Source: Ectobius pallidus (Eukaryota; Arthropoda; Insecta; Blattodea; Ectobiidae). From it: a stretch of DNA of 64,000 bases. Positions 28,785-40,971 of this stretch are shown here, piece by piece. The notes below the pieces were generated by a model. It was not told where the DNA came from. It saw only the letters and a program-made list of their open reading frames with translations, and ran no database searches. The DNA is taken from positions 15,660,978-15,724,977 of the forward strand of contig CAXKWD010000011.1 in the NCBI GenBank assembly GCA_964059195.1. Direction: 5' to 3'. The number at the start of each line of letters is the position of its first letter. The stretch's first letter is position 1. Both the position numbers and the translations under genes were made by a program.

Positions 28785-29055
28785 AAGTCGACTGTGGTGG
28801 TCTAGAGGTAGTGTGCCCACCTCTTGATCCGAAGGTCACGGAATCAAACCTGGTCGCGGTGAAAGGATTTTTCAAGACATAAAAATCCTGGGCACAGAGT
28901 CCTCCAGGAGGGACTTTAAGCTAGAATCTGTGTCATAGATTTATGGCACGTAAAAGAACTCCAAGCCTAAATTAGAGCCTCTGGACAAAATGTCTCAGCC
29001 CTTTCACGTCTAAGTAATACCTTAGTTCCCGGAGGGGGGTTGAAAGGCGATGAGA
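28785..29055 (+). repeat. SINE family B, copy with intact head
   Basis: The tRNA-like head (GGTGGTCTAGAGGTAGTGTG, then a degraded B box GGAATCAAACC) leads into the body shared with position 1, including 'gagcctctggacaaaat' and 'ctttcacgtc'. Confidence 0.85.
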
Positions 29056-29059
29056 AATA

Positions 29060-29645
29060 TTTATTGGCCATGCTTAAAATAAAGAAAGTTGTGTGAGTAC
29101 AATAATCAAATTTTATTTGGGTTATGTATCCTTTGGGGATACAATGTGATGTGGTAACAACGTTCTCTTCAGTTTTAAAACCAATATACATGAATAGAAG
29201 AATGTGCGTAATACATTATACTAAGAGATTAACTTTTAATTGGGCAGAGAAAGTTATGTGAGTTTCAAAACAGATTTTTTTAAATTCAAATTCACCGGGA
29301 AAGTGGGGTGTTTGGTCCAAAAAGAGAACTTCTGATTGCATATCACTAATAATATTTGAATTCACAAACCAAAACATCACTGGTGCTATCCCAAATATAA
29401 TACACTAAAACACATATTCTAACACATGTTCAAAGTATACAATACAAGTATGAAAATATTTTTTCCCCATAAACACTATCAAATGCAACTTACTATTTTA
29501 ATTCAACAGTCAAGTTTGAAATCTCCTATTTAAGACACCACTAAACTCATTTTTGGATAATTGTCCCATGTGGTTGGTATGTTTCTTCAAATTTGTTGGA
29601 TATGTTGAATGAATGCATAAGAAATCTTCAACACATGAGCTTTAA
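29060..29645. other. No gene recognised
   Basis: AT-rich, no motif seen. Confidence 0.4.
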
Positions 29646-29647
29646 TA

Positions 29648-29970
29648 CAGTGCGCCCGAGAATAGTCTCCGCAGCGGCTACTTGTTGGAGAGTTAGCTAG
29701 CTGCAGCAGTTAATTTGGCACTCACCACAGCCGATCATTGCAGGTGCTGGAAGTGCTGTCACAATATTCAATCTAAATGCTTGCACACTGCAATATGTAC
29801 TGATTAGTAATTAGACAATGCACCCATTGATAAAGTGACAATGACCTCTGCCTGCCTGCATACACAGCTGGCGGTTTGTTTTTATAAAAGCTCGTGTTGC
29901 CAACGTAACTGCTGCAGCTAGCCCTCTCTCCAGCAAATAGCAACTGCGGAGACTGTTCTCGGGCGCACTG
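29648..29970. mobile_element. 323-bp MITE with about 70-bp inverted ends and TA target
   Basis: TA lies at 29646-29647 and 29971-29972. Ends begin CAGTGCGCCCGAGAA on both strands, and the inverted match runs about 70 bp with scattered changes (GCTAGCTGCAGCAGTTA on both). Consistent with a Tc1/mariner-pogo type MITE. Confidence 0.88.
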
Positions 29971-30471
29971 TAGTACCGGTATTTAGATTTCAAAAGATTT
30001 AAATTCTTAATCAAATGCGACTAGTTGCATTTTTTTTTTTAACTTTACTTTAAAATTTTCACAAAATTTGTGATGAAAATTATTAGAAAGAAATAAAAAA
30101 AACTATACACACTACATCAAATATTTTAGTGTAAGTTGTTGACATAAGGGAACTATACAAGCATGCAAAGTTTCAACACAATATTTTAAATTCCTTTTTT
30201 GAGTTATCATGCAAACCGTTTGTAAAAAATTAAGTTCTGGAAACTTTGGTCTAATAGTAGGCCTACATATATTACAGACGAAAATGTTGGTGGGGAAAAA
30301 TTCCTAAAATCATGATTTCTCTCTAATTGCCCAGATTAGTGCTGTCTTAAATAAGAACATATAATCATCAAACTTGAGTAACTTGCCAAGCTTAATTCAT
30401 TATTAACAGAATGTTCCGGGAGGTGTAGTTTCCTTCAGATTACATTTCATCTTACAGACCTGTTGATGACG

Positions 30472-31537
30472 ATACGTACATCTGTAAGATGTGGTGTCAT
30501 ATACTGACTTCACTTTACTTTTTTTTTATAATCATTTGACTGAGATTTTCAACACCTCTCCTTTACTGAGCAGGGTAATTAGAATACTTCAGGTAAATTT
30601 TGTTAATCTAGAAGTACTGAAGAGGAAATTAATACATTTTAACTAATATCAATGTTGGATTCTTTTATACAGTAAGAGATTTTTTTTAAATCTTTGAAAC
30701 CCTACTTTTAAAAGAAGATTCTCAGCAAATGTACTTACTACCTGAACTAAATCAAAGCCAAAGTCCTGGAAAAACCATAACCTCAATGGGGTTTGTAAAA
30801 TATTTGATGCTATAAGATGGACTTAGCAGAAAATGCACTTTGTGCAACAGGTAATTGTTAATTTATTTTATTTTGCAGTATTTTTCTAAAATATTAATTA
30901 GTGATGTTCATCAGTACAATATATACACATTTCTACCTTTATGAGATGCCATTTTGACAAAACATCACAACATAAGTAAAAAAAACATCTAATGGCTTAG
31001 ATATGCATCACATTGCAATGGCAAAAGCCACTTTGTAAACATACCTTGCTTTTCCTTCTTTTATGTCGTTAAATAAACATATTTTTAACTTTCCTGGTAA
31101 TATCTTCATAAATACAGTGCTGGCATAATTCAGAGCATACAAGATTAAAAATGGTTTACTTCTTAAGATGGTCTGATTCGAGAGGCATGACACTACATGT
31201 TTAAAAATCGCGAATCAGAGTTGGCAGCCAAAAATGTGGTTATGATAGTGAGACTGTACCGTTAGTACTGTTTGCTAGAATACAGAAATGGGAAGGAGTT
31301 AGTATCAATGGAATGGAAAATGGCACAAATTTTGAAATAGGTGAGTTGCAGCAACATTGATATTAGTTAAAATGTATTAATTTCCTCTTCAGTACTTCTA
31401 GATTAACAAAATTTACCTGAAGTATTCTAATTACCCTGCTCAGTAAAGGAGAGGTGTTGAAAATCTCAGTCAAATGATTATAAAAAAAAAGTAAAGTGAA
31501 GTCAGTATATGACACCACATCTTACAGATGTACGTAT
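30472..31537. mobile_element. 1,066-bp foldback element with near-perfect 186-bp arms
   Basis: Arms 30472-30657 and 31352-31537 are inverted copies, equal in length and matching almost base for base (outer end ATACGTACATCTGTAAGATG). The 694-bp middle has exon-like borders: on the + strand, acceptor TAGAATACAG before 31282 and donor AATAG|GTGAGT near 31338. No target duplication is obvious. High arm identity suggests recent origin or gene conversion. Confidence 0.85.
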
Positions 31538-31737
31538 AACAGTGCGAATTGTGCCTAGCCACATGAGACATACAAATTGCGAACTAAAGGAATAAGAGAG
31601 AAGTATAAGCTGTATCCACCATGACATGCTCCAAGCATTCTTCAAGAGAGCAATGACAGAGTTTGACTGAGTAGCCTACTAAAAATGTATAGTGTTTTAA
31701 ATTACAGACAGAAACTATTTTCTTATCATTGTGATAT

Positions 31738-32030
31738 CAACTGAAACTCCATGGTGCTACATCCCTTTGAGAAAGAGCCTAACAACTGACCGCTACACAC
31801 ATCCACCATGGGTAAATGGCAGGATTGGGGGATGTGATCAACAAGCCAACTCCCACAGCCATTATTGATGATTCGTGACTGGAGCTGCTATTTTTTATCA
31901 ACTAGCTCCTCAGTTGTCCTCAGAGGGCTGAGTGCACACCTTTCCAGACCTTCCTACTTCAGAAAAATGCAAAATACTTGAGATTGAACCCAAACCTGCA
32001 GAACAGTAGTCAGCAACCCATGTAACAGTC
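31738..32030 (-). repeat. SINE family A, copy 2
   Basis: TGTGATAT duplicated at 31730-31737 and 32031-32038. The - strand follows copy 1 throughout with about 20-25% divergence by eye ('ctactcctctga...' replaced, 'ggctgagtgcacacc' kept). Confidence 0.85.
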
Positions 32031-32692
32031 TGTGATATTATTTTGGCAAAGTTTTGTTAAATTTCTTTTAAGAAGCTGATTTGCTATATTTCTCTTTACT
32101 TCTGTTTGGTAATTTATTTCTTAAATTTATAATTTTTTATTAACATTTATACTCTTCTAAATATTGATTCTGGTGTATTTTCTTTCATTACGCATACATA
32201 CTGTATAGTAAAGGGTAGGAAAATTCACTTTTGTGAGTATAAAAATCCCCCCAAAACCTAGAAGACTAGTTAGCCATAGGATTTGTACCTATGACCTCCT
32301 GAATGAGTATCTATGATGGCTTGAGGGGCTAAATAATCATGCACAAAGTATCAGATAGTGGGAAAATGTACTCAGTGCAGCATTGTACGAAAGTCTGCAT
32401 GCAAGTGCATGATGCAATTAAGATACTCCCATACGCTACGGAAATTTTCTTTTGTAAAAGATATAGTCAGGCCAACAGCATGTCAAAAATATGAATTAAA
32501 TCATGTATAAATATAGCTGTTCATGTCCATTGGTACTACAATAACAATGCAGACATGACTTAAGCTGAGAAGCAATGTTGACTAGATCGCAGTAGTGTCC
32601 AAAATCTTTGCAGACACCACTTAATATCAATTGTAATGTTGTAAATTGTGGGATAATTAAAATCATATAAATATAAATGTGAGATGTTTTTA

Positions 32693-32830
32693 AGCGTAAA
32701 TTTAATGAATTTTATCCACCTTATACCCTCAAAAAACTTATGTAACCTATACCATTCAACTAATGTTTTGGGATTGCTTCGAAAATGTTTTTGAAAGTAT
32801 AAGATGGATAAAATTCATTAAATTTACGCT
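32693..32830. repeat. Hairpin with 34-bp arms
   Basis: AGCGTAAATTTAATGAATTT at 32693 and its inverse ending at 32830; 34-bp arms with one mismatch and a 70-base loop. Probably a small MITE. Confidence 0.8.
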
Positions 32831-33054
32831 ATAATATTCACCCTCAAAAAGAAAAATGAAATTTATTAATAGATGTTTTTAACATTACAAATAGATGAAA
32901 ATTGAAATAGCCGATAATTAATGGTGAGAATGCTGTGCAAATATAAATTGCAGAACTGTAAAAGTGAGATTTTTCTCTAATTTGATTAACATATCCATCA
33001 AAAAGAGGAGAATAATGAAAAACATATTAATAAAATGAATGCAAATTGACTTAC

Positions 33055-33164
33055 CGGATGGGAAAACAGGATGAAGAAGGCCTTCAAAGGTGTGGAAGGA
33101 GAGGTGAGGATAGATTTTCATGGCAAGAGACTTTGTGAAACAGGAGCAAAGAGGTACACCCATC
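33055..33164 (-). CDS. Isolated exon-like segment
   Basis: On the - strand, acceptor TCTCTTGTTGTAG and donor CATCCG|GTAAGTC enclose 110 nt with one frame open throughout (MGVPLCSCFTKS ... HTFEGLLHPVF). Both splice sites are good, but I found no partner exons and recognise no domain. It may be one exon of a gene lying mostly elsewhere, or chance. Confidence 0.35.
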
Positions 33165-33169
33165 CTACA

Positions 33170-33790
33170 ACAAGAGAAAAGGAAGAAATGTTCACTTAAT
33201 ACAAATTTGCATCTTTCTGAATTATTTAACTAATAAAGTATTCACTAGATTGAGATCGCACTTTTAAGTTTACAACCTATTTATGGGGAATGTGACTGTC
33301 ATATCTCGCTAACCTTAATGTACTAAATTCATGTTCCCTTTTCTCAAGTTCCACTATGTGTAACTGAATGAAAACGTTACAGGCCACTTAGTATGCTTTA
33401 CGGATTATTCCTCCAGTTCCATTGTATAATATCATAAAGTATCATTAGAACAGTGGCCTAATGGTGGTACGATGAAAACTTTTAAGAGACTCATGAACAG
33501 AGCCTAAAGGGATAAAAGAGGAGAAACATATTTTGATAAGCTCGTTAGAAAATGGTCTTTTTTGTTTCGTTTCACTTATTTCAAGTACTTTTTTTTTTAT
33601 CTCTTTCTCTTTTTGTAGAGAAAGAAACAATGCTGGCATAACTTAAGCTGAGAAACAGCACTGTCCAAGTAAAAAGTGTTATTGTTTATTTTAAGATGTC
33701 TATTGGTAAAATGACAAGTGTCAAACCCAGTAGACTCTTTTGTAATTTTCTTAGTACAATATCATATATCATATCATATCCAATAAAACT
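33170..33790. other. No gene recognised
   Basis: AT-rich; short ATATC repeats near 33765-33780. Confidence 0.4.
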
Positions 33791-33794
33791 ACTA

Positions 33795-34030
33795 AACTCT
33801 GGGGCACTGCATTCCTGAGCAGATCAGGCCTCCCATCCGACAGTTGCACCACATACCACAGGCCATTATTGATGGTTTCCATGACCGATGCCACTGCTTC
33901 TTAATCAAGTAGCTTCTTTGTTTGAATCATAACGAGTGAACCCTGTTTAGGCATCCCTACCTCAGAAAAAATTCAAGGAGGTAAAACAGGCCTGCAGATT
34001 CCTAGCCAGCGATGCTAACCACAAGACTTC
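33795..34030 (-). repeat. SINE family A, copy 3
   Basis: Follows copy 1 in reverse ('gtttccatgaccgatgccac', 'aggcatccctacctcagaaa'), with the head region at the right end. More diverged and with an indel at the left edge. No clear target duplication. Confidence 0.8.
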
Positions 34031-34034
34031 TCGG

Positions 34035-34680
34035 GTGTTTTTTACATCCACTAAGAGTTAGGTCTATTTTTTAATTTAATTTACAAACAAGAATTTTTTT
34101 TTTAGGAAATGTGTAAGGGAGATCTGATTTTGTTAAGTGTTTATACCATTCTTTCTTTATGATAAATCTAGGAAAGTATACACAGTTTGTATAACATGTA
34201 CAGCAAAATACACAAAAACAGAAACAAAAAATATATATACAGTGCGAACCAAGGATAATGTCACCAGACTTCTACCATCCTGCTACTTCCATCCCTAGAC
34301 CAACATTAAAATAAGAAAATATCCAAATGTTAACATATATGTAAAAATTTTGTCCTCTGATCTATACTTATCTGATAACGACATAAAAATTTTGTATGGG
34401 TGGAACTTCATTCATTGAAGTCCCCTCAACACTGATGTTTATATAATCCAGGGGCATATTAACTGCCCGGCTAACGAAGCTATCGGAGGTATCCCAAGAA
34501 AAGTGTATACAAAATAAATAACATCTTTTTATCTATTCTTGGCTTCCCACCAGAGCTATCTGACAACACCACAGGATAATGCTAGCTCATGAGGACTACT
34601 CTCCTCACAGAAATGTGCACTCTGCTCCTGTCACCTATGTACGCACGACACTGTTTCCAAAGAATGAATAGGGAATGTAG
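34035..34680. other. Spacer before the lipase array
   Basis: AT-rich sequence; nothing recognised. Lipase similarity begins abruptly at about 34683. Confidence 0.45.
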
Positions 34681-34682
34681 TT

Positions 34683-35268
34683 TAACATCATAACCTTCAT
34701 CAGCCAAAGTGTATGCTTGTCGATCCGCTTTACACTCTCTCCATATAATCTCCTTCCCCAGAAATCACATAAATCCATCATCCTTTGACTGTCCAAACAC
34801 ATACCTAGTTCTCCTGTATTTTCATCAGGATGAGGAGATGCCATTTTAGGAAACTGAAAGCCAACAATTGTATCTGTTAAAACCTTGCCATAAATTGCAA
34901 GAGGAGCCAGGAACTTCACAACAAAATTCTTCAAATTATCCAAGAACACTATCGGAGAAAGGCTCACTCCTATTATACTGCGGCTTCTCACTTAACGTAA
35001 CATAGAATAATGTCGTTCCTTGGGAATGTCCAATGTAAATTACTTTTTTTTTATGTAATGTCGAGTATATCATCAATCATTGTAGGAATGTCAATTGTAC
35101 CAATCTCATGCCAGCTAAAAGACCAAAATTTAGAGTCTCTAACTGATAGAGATAGGTGGCGTTGTGAATATTTTGTTCCTCTTGCATTTCCCAGCCAAAC
35201 ATCATAACCTTCATCAGCCAAAGTGTATGCTTGTCGATCCGCTTTACATTCTATCCATAATATAATCT
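34683..35268 (-). pseudogene. Lipase fragment, left-arm segment a
   Basis: Outermost left unit plus part of the next. A short deletion removes the codons for KIHLG (near 34972), and a run of T replaces the SKQK codons, so the frame is broken around the nucleophile. It ends at the first LINE insertion. Confidence 0.88.
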
Positions 35269-36441
35269 TACTTACTTACTTCCTCGGCGCTACAGCCCTG
35301 GATGGGCTTTGGCCTCCCTCACGACTTGCCTCCATCTTTCTCTATTCAGAATCTTTTCCCACCATCTTCCCACCCGCATAATCCTAGAGTCTTCCTCTAG
35401 GTCCTGTATCCATCTCTTCCTTGGTCTTCCATGTAGCCTCTTTCCATCCATGTTTCCATGTAACAACTTCTTTGGTGTTCTTCCCCCTCCATCCGTTCTA
35501 CATGTCCTAGCCAAGCCAAACGACGGGACTTCACAAATCTCACTACCGGTATGTCTTCACAGTTGGGAATCCTTTCTACTTCCCCATTGGTTCTTATTCT
35601 CCATCCTTCATCCTCTCTCACAGGACCATAAATTCTTCTTAAGACTTTTCGTTCAAAAATACGTAAAGCATTCTCATCTGCTGTTGTCATAGTCCACGTC
35701 TCTGATCCATAAGTCACAACTGGTCTAATGAGAGTTTTATATAGATTTACTTTCAACTGCCTGGATAAGAGGGTTGATTTCAGAAGTTTGACATTAGCAA
35801 AATAAGCTCTGTTTCCAGCCATTATTCTCTTATTTATCTCTGATGTCACGGAGTTTTCACAATTTAATTCAGCACCAAGATAACTGAAACTTTCCACACC
35901 TTCAAAATTATATTGTCCCAAGGTTATATTTTGGGTTTGTCTTCTATATTCTGATGCTGACATTTTCATATATTTGGTTTTTCTTTAATTGATTTTTAGC
36001 CCCATAACTTGGCTTTTCTCTTCTAATGTCATAACCATTTCCTTGAGAGAGTCCAGATTCCGTGCTACCAGTGCAATGTCATCCGCATAAGCATAAGCTT
36101 GTTTGAACTTATTAATTATAGTTCCTTTTTTTTTTTAGGGGTTTCTTAACAATATGATTTTTTACGATGTGAGGTTGTTAGCCTCACGCCCAACCCCAAC
36201 CTGGAGGACCAGGTTTTTTGTTTTCAAGGTTTCCATCCCCTAGACTGGCTGCTTTCACCACAGCTATGGAGCCCAGTCTGCCCCTAATTTTGAGTTGCTT
36301 CTTAGTCTGGATCCTAACCTACGGCCTGTCCGGCATGGGAGGCCCTACCAGTAGCTAAGCTACAAACGGCATAGCCCATAGGATCGTCGGACCACGCAAG
36401 CTCTCCCACCAACTACAAGGTCTTGCAACTCCCAGGGAGAG
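35269..36441 (-). mobile_element. RTE-like LINE, internally deleted, array copy 1
   Basis: On the - strand it carries a 5' leader (ending near a poly-A tract at 36128), then directly YAYADDIALVARNLDSL (the catalytic YADD box) and the RT C-terminus (YGSETWTMTTADENALRIFE, ending AKAHPGL), then an (AAGT)n tail. The endonuclease and first half of RT are absent. The 12-bp lipase sequence TCCATATAATCT is duplicated on both sides (left copy altered). The coding part has a frameshift near 35500. Confidence 0.87.
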
Positions 36442-37519
36442 TCCATATAATCTCCTTCCCCAGAAATCACATAAATACATCATCGTTTGACTGTCCAAAC
36501 ACATACATAGTTCTCCTGTATTTTCATCAGGATGAGGAGATGCCATTTTAGGAAACTGAATGCCACCAATTGTATCTGTTAAAACCTTGCCATAAATTGC
36601 AAGAGGAGCCAGGAACGTCACAACAAAATTCTTCAAATTATCCAAGAACACTATCGGAGAAAGGCTCACTCCTAAGTGGATCTTCCTATTATACTGCGGC
36701 TTCTCACTTAACATAACATAGATTGATGTCGTTCCTTGGGAATGTCCAATGTAAATTACTTTTTGTTTTGATGTAATGTCGAGTATATCATCAATCATTG
36801 TAGGAATGTCAATTGTTCCAATCACATGCCAGCTAAAAAACCAAAATTTTTTGGAGTCTCTATCTGATAGAGATAGGTGGCGTTGTGAATATTTTGTTCC
36901 TCTTGCATTTCCCAGCCAAACATCATAACCTTCATCAGAAAAAGTGTATGCTTGTCGATCTCCTTTACACACTCTCCATATAATCTCCTTCCCCAGAAAT
37001 CACATAAATCCATCATCGTTTGACTGTCCAAACACATACTTAGTACTCCTGTATTTTCATCAAGATGAGGAGATGCCATTTTAGGAAACTAAAAGCCACC
37101 AATTGTATCTGTTAAAACCTTGCCATAAATTGCAAGAGGAGCCAGGAACTTCACAACAAAATTCTTCAAATTATCCAAGAACACTATCGGAGAAAGGCTC
37201 ACACCTAAGTGGATCTTCCTATTATACTGCGGCTTCTCACTTAACATAACATAGAATGATGTCGTTCCTTGGGAATGTCTAATGTAAATTACTTTTTGTT
37301 TTGATGTAATGTCGAGTATATCATCAATCATTGTAACAATGTCAATTGTTCCAATCTCATGCCAGCTAAAAGACCAAAATTTAGAGTCTCTAACAGATAG
37401 AGATAGGTGGCGTTGTGAACATTTTGTTCCTCTTGCATATCCCAGCCAAACATCATAACCTTCATCAGCCAAAGTGTATGCTTGTCGATCCGCTTTACAC
37501 TCTATCCATAATATAATCT
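36442..37519 (-). pseudogene. Lipase fragments, left-arm segment b (two units)
   Basis: Two units head to tail. The unit to the right retains a long frame with GHSQGTTSIYVML; the other reads RHSQG, losing the first Gly of the nucleophile elbow. A stop follows the GGF codons at 37090. Confidence 0.9.
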
Positions 37520-38719
37520 TACTTACTTACTTACTTCCTCGGTGCTACAGCCCTGGATGGGCTTTGGCCTCCCTCACGACTTGCCTCCATCTTTCTCTAT
37601 TCAGAATCTTTTCCCACCATCTTCCCACCCGCATAATCCTCGAGTCTTCCTCTAGGTCCTGTATCCATATCTTCCTTGGTCTTCCACGTCGCCTCTTTCC
37701 ATCCATGTTTCCATGTAACAATTTCTTTGGTGTTCTTTCCCCCTCCATCCGTTCTACACGTCCTAGCCAAGCCAAACGACGGGACTTCACAAATCTCACT
37801 ACCGGTATGTCTTCACAGTTGAGAATCCTTTCTACTTCCCCATTGGTTCGTATTCTTCATCCTTCATCCTCTCTCACAGGACCATAAATTCTTCTTAAGG
37901 CTTTTCGTTCAAAAATACGTAAAGCATTCTCGTCTGCTGTTGTCATAGTCCACGTCTCTGATCCATAAGTCACAACTGGTCTAATGAGAGTTTTATATAG
38001 ATTTACTTTCAACTGCCTGGATAAGAAGGTTGATTTCAAAAGTTTGACATTAGCAAAATAAGCTCTGTTTCCAGCCATTATTCTCTTATTTATCTCCGAT
38101 GTCACGGAGTTTTCACAATTTAATTCAGCACCAAGATAACTGAAACTTTCCACACCTTCAAAATTATACTGTCCCAGGGTTATATTTTGGGTTTGTCTTC
38201 TATATTCTGATGCTGACATTTTCATACATTTGGTTTTTCTTTCATTGGTTTTTAGCCCCATAACTTGGATTTTCTCTTCTAATGTCATAACCATTTCCTT
38301 GAGAGAGTCCAGATTCCGTGCTACCAGTGCAATGTCATCCGCATAAGCATAAGCTTGTTTGAACTTATTAGTTATAGTTCCTTTTTTTTTTTTTTTTTTT
38401 CCTTTCTTTCTTTTAGGGGTTTCTTAACAATATGATTTTTTACGATGTGAGGTTGTTAGCCTCACGCCCAACCCCAACCTGGAGAACCAGGTTTTTTGTT
38501 TTCAAGGTTTCCGTCCCCTAGACTGGCTGCTTTCACCACAGCTATGGAGCCCAGTCTGCCACTAATTTTGAGTTGCTTCTTAGTCTGGATCCTCCCCTAC
38601 GGCCTGTCCGGCATGGGAGGCCCTACCAGTAGCTATGCTACCACCGGCATAGCCCATAGGATCGTCGGACCACGCAAGCTCTCCCACCAACTACAAGGTC
38701 TTGCAACTCCCAGGGAGAG
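37520..38719 (-). mobile_element. RTE-like LINE, array copy 2
   Basis: Same insertion at the same lipase position as the copies at 35269 and 39792, with the same leader-to-YADD junction. The internal poly-T tract is longer (about 38382-38400). The RT frame is broken by a stop near 37858. Confidence 0.88.
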
Positions 38720-39791
38720 TCCATATAATCTCCTTTCCCAGAAATCACATAAATACATAATCGTTTGACTGTCCAAACACATACATGGTTCTCCTGTATT
38801 TTCATCAGGATGAGGAGATGCCATTTTAGGAAACTGAAAGCCACCAATTGTATCTGTTAAAACCTTGCCATAAATTGCAAGAGGAGCCAGGAACTTCACA
38901 ACAAAATTCTTCAAATTATCCAAGAACACTATCGGAGAAAGGCTCACTCCTAAGAGGATCTTCCTATTATACTGCGGCTTCTCACTTAACATAACATAGA
39001 ATGATGTCGTTCCTTGGGAATGTCCAATGTAAATTACTTTTTTTTTTATGTAATGTCGAGTATAATATCAATCATTGTAGGAATGTCAATAGTTCCAATC
39101 TCATGCCAGCTAAAAGACCAAAGCTTTTTGGAGTCTCTAACTAATAGAGATAGGTGGCGTTGTGAATATTTTGTTCCTCTTGCATTTCCCAGCCAAACAT
39201 TTCTTTCATCAGCCAAAGTGTATGCTTGTCGATCTGCTTTACACTCTCTCCCTATAATCTCCTTCCCCAGAAATCACATAAATCCATCATCGTTTGACTG
39301 TCCAAACACATACATGGTTCTCCTGTATTTTCATCAGGATGAGGAGATGTCATTTTAGGAAACTGAAAGTCACCAATTCTATCTGTTAAAACCTTGCCAT
39401 AAATTGCAAGAGGAGCCAGGAACTGCACAACAAAATTCTTCAAATTATCCAAGAACACTATCGGAGAAAGGCTCACACCTAAGTGGATCTTCCTATTATA
39501 CTGCGGCTTCTCACTTAACATAACATAGAATGATGTCGTTCCTTGGGAATGTCCAATGTAAATTACTTTTTTTTTATGTAATGACGAGTATAATATCAAT
39601 CATTGTAGGAATGTCAATTGTTCCAATCTCATGCCAGCTAAAAGACCAAAGCTTTTTGGAGTCTCTAACTAATAGAGATAGTTGGCGTTGTGAATATTTT
39701 GTTCCTCTTGCATTTCCCAGCCAAACATCATAACCTTCATCAGCCAAAGTATATGCTTGTCCATCCGCTTTACACTCTATCCATATAATCT
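38720..39791 (-). pseudogene. Lipase fragments, left-arm segment c (two units)
   Basis: Both units carry T-run expansions at the SKQK codons (39041 and 39569) that shift frame before GHSQG. The GYDVWLGN codons are partly deleted near 39200. Confidence 0.88.
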
Positions 39792-40971
39792 TACTTACTT
39801 ACTTACTTCCTCGGCGCTACAGCCCGGGATGGGCTTTGGCCTCCCTCACGACTTGCCTCCATCTTTCTCTATTCAGAATCTTTTCCCACCATCTTCCCAC
39901 CCGCATAATCCTCGAGTCTTCCTCTAGGTCCTGTATCCATCTCTTCCTTGGTCTTCCACGTCGCCTTTTTCCATCCATGTTTCCATGTAACAACTTCTTT
40001 GGTGTTCTTTCCCCCTCCATCCGTTCGACATGTCCTAGCCAAGCCAAACGACGGGACTTCACAAATCTCACTACCGGTATGTCTTCACAGTTGAGAATCC
40101 TTTCTACTTCCCCATTGGTTCGTATTCTCCATCCTTCATCCTCTCTCAGAGGACCATAAATTCTTCTTAAGACGTTTCGTTCAAAAATACGTAAAGCATT
40201 CTCATCTGCTGTTGTCATAGTCCACGTCTCTGATCCATAAGTCACAACTGGTCTAATGAGAGTTTTATATAGATTTACTTTCAATTGCCTGGATAAGAGG
40301 GTTGATTTCAAAAGTTTGACATTAGCAAAATAAGCTCTGTATCCAGCCATTATTCTCTTATTTATCTCCGATGTCACGGAGTTTTCACAATTTAATTCAG
40401 CACCAAGATAACTGAAACTTTCCACACCTACAAAATTATACTGTCCCAGGGTTATATTTTGGGTTTGTCTTCTATATTCTGATGCTGAAATTTTCATATA
40501 TTTAGTTTTTCTTTCATTGATTTTTAGCCCCATAACTTGGCTTTTCTCTTCTAATGTCATAACCATTTCCTTGAGAGAGTCCAGATTCCGTGCTACCAGT
40601 GCAATGTCATCCGCATAAGCATAAGCTTGTTTGGACTTATTAATTATTGTTCCTTTCTTTTTTTTTAGGGGTTTCTTAACAATATGATTTTTTACAATGT
40701 GAGGTTGTTAGCCTCATGCCCAACCCTCAACCTGGACGACCAGGTTTTTTTTTTCAAGGTTTCCGTAGCCTAGACTGGCTGCTTTCACCACAGCTATGGA
40801 GCCCAGTCTGCCCCTAATATTGAGTTGCTTCTTAGTCTGGATCCTCCCCTACGGCCTATCCGGCATGGGAGGCCCTACTAGTAGCCAAGCTACCGCCGGC
40901 ATAGCCCATAGGATCGTCGGACCACGCAAGCTCTCCCTCCAACTACAAGGTCTTCCAACTCCCAGGGAGAG
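39792..40971 (-). mobile_element. RTE-like LINE, array copy 3 (best RT frame)
   Basis: Third copy of the same insertion. It retains a 249-codon open frame (39817-40566) from MVMTLEEKSQVMGLKINE through YGSETWTMTTADE to AKAHPGL. The flanking TSD TCCATATAATCT is clean on both sides here. Confidence 0.9.
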
